Below are positions 30,709 to 34,224 of a DNA stretch of 34,224 nt, one piece after another (the stretch's first letter is position 1; each line of letters begins with the position of its first letter). Location of the stretch: positions 1 to 34,224 of the forward strand of contig JAQWEK010000006.1 in the NCBI GenBank assembly GCA_028704975.1, in the 5' to 3' direction. The DNA is from Bacteroidales bacterium (lineage in GTDB: Bacteria; Bacteroidota; Bacteroidia; Bacteroidales; UBA932). A program made the translations under genes and the position numbers. Below the pieces are notes generated by a model. The model saw nothing but the letters and a program-made list of their open reading frames with translations, did no database searches and had not been told where the DNA came from.

Positions 30709-30784
30709 TAAAAAAATCCCCAAAGGCCTATTTTGGTACAAGCGCATACAAGTTGCAGGCAGCAACTATATGTGCTTTTACCTG

Positions 30785-32107
30785 TTAAATTTTTGATTTT
30801 TCTCTTAGGTCAAAAAATTTAATTGGCTTGCGGGACATAGGGGGGAACATCTCCTTAGAAATTAAATCTTCCGGCTCTATGGAAATATCCGGAGCTACGC
30901 GGACTTTTGAACGGAAACTATCCTTTACGCTCTTTATGAATGAGTCTGAACTGTCCGCACCTCCAATTCTTACGCGGATACTGTCAGTGCCTATAGAGTT
31001 GGTGTAAACCTCTATTATATAGTTTTTAACTCCCGGAATATTGTCCAAAACATCATTTAGCGCCGGCGGATATAGAGTTGTTCCTTTGTATTTTATCATT
31101 TGTCCAAGACGTCCTACAACAGGAGTCAGTCTAACGGTATTTCTTCCGCATTTGCATTTGCCTGATAATCTGTCACATATATCTCCGGTCTTAAACCTCA
31201 GCATAGGCATTCCGGTGACTCCCAGCGTTGTGATTGTTACGTCGCCCGGTGTTCCTTCCGGGACCGGATTATTATTCTCATCAAGGAACTCAACAATTAT
31301 CAACTCCGGCTGCAAGTGTCCTCCGCACTGATACTTGCACTCTGTAAAAGATGACTGCATTTCCGTGGATGCATAAGTAGAATGCATCTCAAGATTTGGC
31401 CATCTGTCGTGAATACGCTGCCCTAACTTATTGAGAGTGAAATCCGTATTGCGCAGAGCCTCCCCAATGCATACTGCCTTTTTAATAGAGCATTTAGAAA
31501 CGTCTATTCCGTTTTTATCTGCGTAATCTATCAACTTTAAAATGAATGACGGCACAACCATGCAAAAAGTAGGATGCACCCTGTTTATTGTATCCCATTG
31601 AAGCTCAGGGATCCCGTTGCCAACTCTAATGATGCCGCAGCCAAGTTTTCTGGCTCCCATATAGTATGCAAACCCCGCCATAAATCTTCTGTCCAGGGTT
31701 GTCATCAGCTGCATAATGTCTTTTTTTGTAATCCCGACAGTGCTGAAAGACAAAAACTCATTATATGCAAGTCTTTGCAAATCACTCTCAGTCAGAGCAA
31801 AAGTGACAGGATTCCCCAGCGTTCCGGACGTTGTAACATAGTCTATGATATCCCCTTTAGGAACACACAGAAAATCGTTGCCATACATTTGAAGGTCCTT
31901 CTTGGTTGTAACGGGGATTTGCTGCAAGTCTTCAATCTTGCGGATTTTAGAAATGTCAATCTTGTTCTTTTTGAATAGATTCTTGTAGTACTTTGAATTA
32001 GCCTGCAGGTTCTTAAGTTCTTCTCTCATACCCGCTTCCTGAAAGGCTTTGATTTCAGCGGGTGATTTAAATTGAATATTACTATCTTCTCTCATAATTC
32101 TATTCAT
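30785..32107 (-). CDS. Phenylacetate-CoA ligase-family (PaaK-like) adenylate-forming enzyme
   Basis: 440 aa; YVTTSGTLGNPVTF (P-loop-like SGTxGxP), STYASTEM, LRFKTGDICDRL, GRLGQMIKYKGTTLYPPALNDVLD. Confidence 0.9.
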   Translation of the reverse strand: MNRIMREDSNIQFKSPAEIKAFQEAGMREELKNLQANSKYYKNLFKKNKIDISKIRKIEDLQQIPVTTKKDLQMYGNDFLCVPKGDIIDYVTTSGTLGNPVTFALTESDLQRLAYNEFLSFSTVGITKKDIMQLMTTLDRRFMAGFAYYMGARKLGCGIIRVGNGIPELQWDTINRVHPTFCMVVPSFILKLIDYADKNGIDVSKCSIKKAVCIGEALRNTDFTLNKLGQRIHDRWPNLEMHSTYASTEMQSSFTECKYQCGGHLQPELIIVEFLDENNNPVPEGTPGDVTITTLGVTGMPMLRFKTGDICDRLSGKCKCGRNTVRLTPVVGRLGQMIKYKGTTLYPPALNDVLDNIPGVKNYIIEVYTNSIGTDSIRVRIGGADSSDSFIKSVKDSFRSKVRVAPDISIEPEDLISKEMFPPMSRKPIKFFDLREKSKI

Positions 32108-33434
32108 AGCGCAGCGCCTCTATCGGGTCCAGTGCCGCAGCCCGTTTGGCCGGAAGGTAACCGCTTGATACCCCAACAATCAAGCAAACTACAATTGCAA
32201 GAAACATCCATAACCACGGCATTACAAAGCTGGCTTTCATCAAGACGGCAACTCCATTCCCGGCCGCAACTCCAAGCACAATGCCCAGAAGGCACCCTAT
32301 CTGGGCTATTACTATGGATTCAAATAAAAACTGCTGCCTTATCATTTTTGAGGATGCTCCAATTGCCTTTCTTACACCAATTTCCGCGGTTCTCTCTTTC
32401 ACTGAGACAAGCATTATGTTCATTAGTCCCACTGCCGCACCAAGCAAAGTTATAAGTCCAATTACAGCCGCAATAATTGTTATTGTCCCCATGGTCTTGC
32501 TGGATTCTTTCATCATAGATTCATTACGGTCAATGGCAAAATCATCCTGATCAATGGGACTAAGGCGGCGCACTCCGCGGAAAATTTGTTCCGCCTTGTC
32601 ATACACGGGGGACATATCTTTCATCGCAATTCTTGGCTGAACGCCAATCTCATAGGAGGATTCATCATTAAAGAAATATGACCTTGCATTTGTGATTGGG
32701 ATGATAACACTTTGGTCAGCACCTCCCGTGCCAAACCCCTGTCCTTTACTGGCCATTAATCCTATTACTCTATATTTAATCCCGTCTACATCAATAGATT
32801 GTCCAATGGCTTTCTCTTCTGCTTTAAATACGGAAGATACAACACCGGAACCAAGCATGCATACAAAGGCACCGCTTTTTAAGTCTTGCTGAGAGAAATT
32901 TCTTCCCTCTGCTAACTGAATATTTGCAAAAGGGAGATAGTTCTCATCGGCTCCGTATAGGGTAACTCTTGGGGATGTTGAAAGAGAGCCGTTCTTTACC
33001 GTCTTGGCCCATACAGCATTGTAGACACTTACAAATGCGGGAATATTGTACTGTTTTTTAAACTCTTCAGCCTGAAAGTACGTTATATTTGAGTTATTTC
33101 TAATGCGCCCTGTCTTATTTGAAGAACCCTCAAAGTATTGTTCCTTTATAGTAAAAGAACTAGCTCCAAGTTTTTCAAAACTGGAATTTACCTGGCTCTT
33201 TAGTGAGTCTGTAGCCGTTAAAATGCCCACGAGCGAGGTGATTCCAATTGCAACAATAAGAATTGTAAGGACAGACCTAAGTCTGTTATTTTTTATAGAA
33301 CGCAACGCAACTCTCAGATTCTCCCGCACTAGTGGTGATATTCTCCAAAACCTTTTCACAGAAATCTTTCCTGCCATGTCTTTAAAAATTTTAACTTTGG
33401 TAAAAATAGGAAATAATCTTTTATTGGCATACAT
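32100..33434 (-). CDS. ABC transporter permease, MacB/FtsX family (start may be 33377)
   Basis: ENLRVALRSIKNNRLRSVLTILIVAIGITSLVGIL; SVKERTAEIGVRKAIGAS; GYLPAKRAAALDPIEALRYE. Internal Met at 33377 (MAGKISVKRF) is a plausible alternative start. Confidence 0.92.
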   Translation of the reverse strand: MYANKRLFPIFTKVKIFKDMAGKISVKRFWRISPLVRENLRVALRSIKNNRLRSVLTILIVAIGITSLVGILTATDSLKSQVNSSFEKLGASSFTIKEQYFEGSSNKTGRIRNNSNITYFQAEEFKKQYNIPAFVSVYNAVWAKTVKNGSLSTSPRVTLYGADENYLPFANIQLAEGRNFSQQDLKSGAFVCMLGSGVVSSVFKAEEKAIGQSIDVDGIKYRVIGLMASKGQGFGTGGADQSVIIPITNARSYFFNDESSYEIGVQPRIAMKDMSPVYDKAEQIFRGVRRLSPIDQDDFAIDRNESMMKESSKTMGTITIIAAVIGLITLLGAAVGLMNIMLVSVKERTAEIGVRKAIGASSKMIRQQFLFESIVIAQIGCLLGIVLGVAAGNGVAVLMKASFVMPWLWMFLAIVVCLIVGVSSGYLPAKRAAALDPIEALRYE

Positions 33435-33457
33435 TTGCCACTGATTATATTTTTAAA

Positions 33458-34224
33458 ATGGAAAAAGAATTTAGACCAAGGCGCTCTGACTCAAAGAGTA
33501 CAGGACGCAGCTACGGACACAGAAATTTCTCAGCCGGGGAAGGCTCAGGACGTCCGCAAAGAAGAAGTTTTCATCACGACAGAGATGACAAAGGTGAAAG
33601 CTCAGAAGACAGACCGCGCAGAAGTTTTGGAGGCTCACGTGACGGAGGAGATAGACCGCGCAGAAGTTTTGGAGGCTCACGCGACGGAGGAGATAGACCG
33701 CGCAGAAGTTTTGGAGGCTCGCATGACAGAAAATTTGGAGAGAGAAAATTTGATGTAAGGAAAAAAATTGAGGGTGCAGCAGAAGGAGAAGGAGGAGATG
33801 TAAAAGAGCGCACGCCAAGAACATACAGTCATTCAAGAAGTTTTGGCGACAGACCGCGTAGAAGTTTTGGAGGCTCACGTGACGGAGGTGACAGACCGCG
33901 CAGAAGCTTTGGAGGCTCACGTGACGGAGGTGACAGACCGCACAGAAGCTTTGGAGGCTCACGTGACGGAGGTGACAGACCGCGCAGAAGTTTTGGAGGC
34001 TCACGTGACGAAGGCGACAGACCGCGCAGAAGCTTTGGAGGCTCACGCGACGGAGGTGACAGACCGCACAGAAGTTTTGGAGGCTCACGCGATGGAGGCG
34101 ACAGATCGCGCAGAAGTTTTGGAGGCTCACGCGACGGAGGTGACAGACCGCACAGAAGATTTGGAGGCTCACGCGACGGAGGAGACAGACCGCGCAGAAG
34201 TTTTGGGGGCTCCCGCGACGGAGG
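33458..34224 (+). CDS. Arg/Gly-rich repeat protein N-terminus, probably an RsuA/RluB-type pseudouridine synthase (truncated by window edge)
   Basis: ATG at 33458: MEKEFRPRRSDSKSTGRSYGHRNFSAGEGSGRPQRRSFHHDRDDKGESSEDRPRRSFGGSRDGGD...; open to the end of the window, so absent from the ORF track. Product is inferred only from similar low-complexity N-termini on Bacteroidetes RluB-like proteins; the catalytic domain is out of view. Confidence 0.55.
   Translation, partial: MEKEFRPRRSDSKSTGRSYGHRNFSAGEGSGRPQRRSFHHDRDDKGESSEDRPRRSFGGSRDGGDRPRRSFGGSRDGGDRPRRSFGGSHDRKFGERKFDVRKKIEGAAEGEGGDVKERTPRTYSHSRSFGDRPRRSFGGSRDGGDRPRRSFGGSRDGGDRPHRSFGGSRDGGDRPRRSFGGSRDEGDRPRRSFGGSRDGGDRPHRSFGGSRDGGDRSRRSFGGSRDGGDRPHRRFGGSRDGGDRPRRSFGGSRDG
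33611..33736 (+). repeat. 42-bp tandem repeat, block 1 (2 full units plus 1 degenerate)
   Basis: Units start at 33611, 33653 and 33695; encode RPRRSFGGSRDGGD twice, then RPRRSFGGSHDRKF. Confidence 0.95.
33851..34224 (+). repeat. 42-bp tandem repeat, block 2 (8 full units plus a ninth cut by the window edge)
   Basis: Units start every 42 bp from 33851 to 34187; consensus RPRRSFGGSRDGGD with variants RPH, RSR, RRF and DEGD. Confidence 0.97.

Noticed and set aside
30750-30765. Hairpin gttgc-aggca-gcaac downstream of the PaaK-like gene
   Set aside because: Only a 5-bp stem and no following T-tract on the transcribed strand; insufficient for a terminator call.
33471-34172. 233-aa minus-strand ORF of repeats (SLQNFCAVCHLRHV...) plus the ORFs at 33435-33758 (+) and 33574-33813 (-)
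   Set aside because: Antisense and out-of-frame readings of the same 42-bp tandem array. A stop-free 42-bp period opens several frames at once; the frame from ATG 33458 has a plausible start, an upstream promoter-like TACATTTG, and protein-level constraint.

Overview
The window is a low-to-mid GC Bacteroidetes (probably Bacteroidales) chromosomal segment. The phylum call rests on TAnnTTTG-type promoters, tRNAs without encoded CCA, and protein style. Left part, minus strand: the transcription/translation super-operon tRNA-Thr(TGT)-Tyr(GTA)-Gly(TCC)-Thr(GGT)-tuf-tRNA-Trp(CCA)-secE-nusG-rplK-rplA-rplJ-rplL-rpoB-rpoC, with rpoC running off the left edge and absent from the ORF track. Middle: dxs, three paralogous MFS transporters, then a seven-gene minus-strand run lysS - SpoU/TrmH methyltransferase - CAT-fold acetyltransferase - aroE - ssb - purA - MFS. 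Right: recJ, aroK, a ParC-type topoisomerase subunit, a PaaK-like adenylate-forming enzyme, a MacB/FtsX-type permease, and an open-ended gene at the right edge (also absent from the track) whose N-terminus is a 42-bp/14-aa tandem array (RPRRSFGGSRDGGD). Most of the window is ordinary housekeeping DNA. The two least explained signals are (i) a cluster of perfect inverted repeats inside the aroE coding frame that encodes about 30 extra residues at the interdomain linker, like an in-frame palindromic element, and (ii) the Arg/Gly/Phe minisatellite-encoded N-terminal domain at the right edge. I found no convincing evidence of a defence system, CRISPR array, or transposase.
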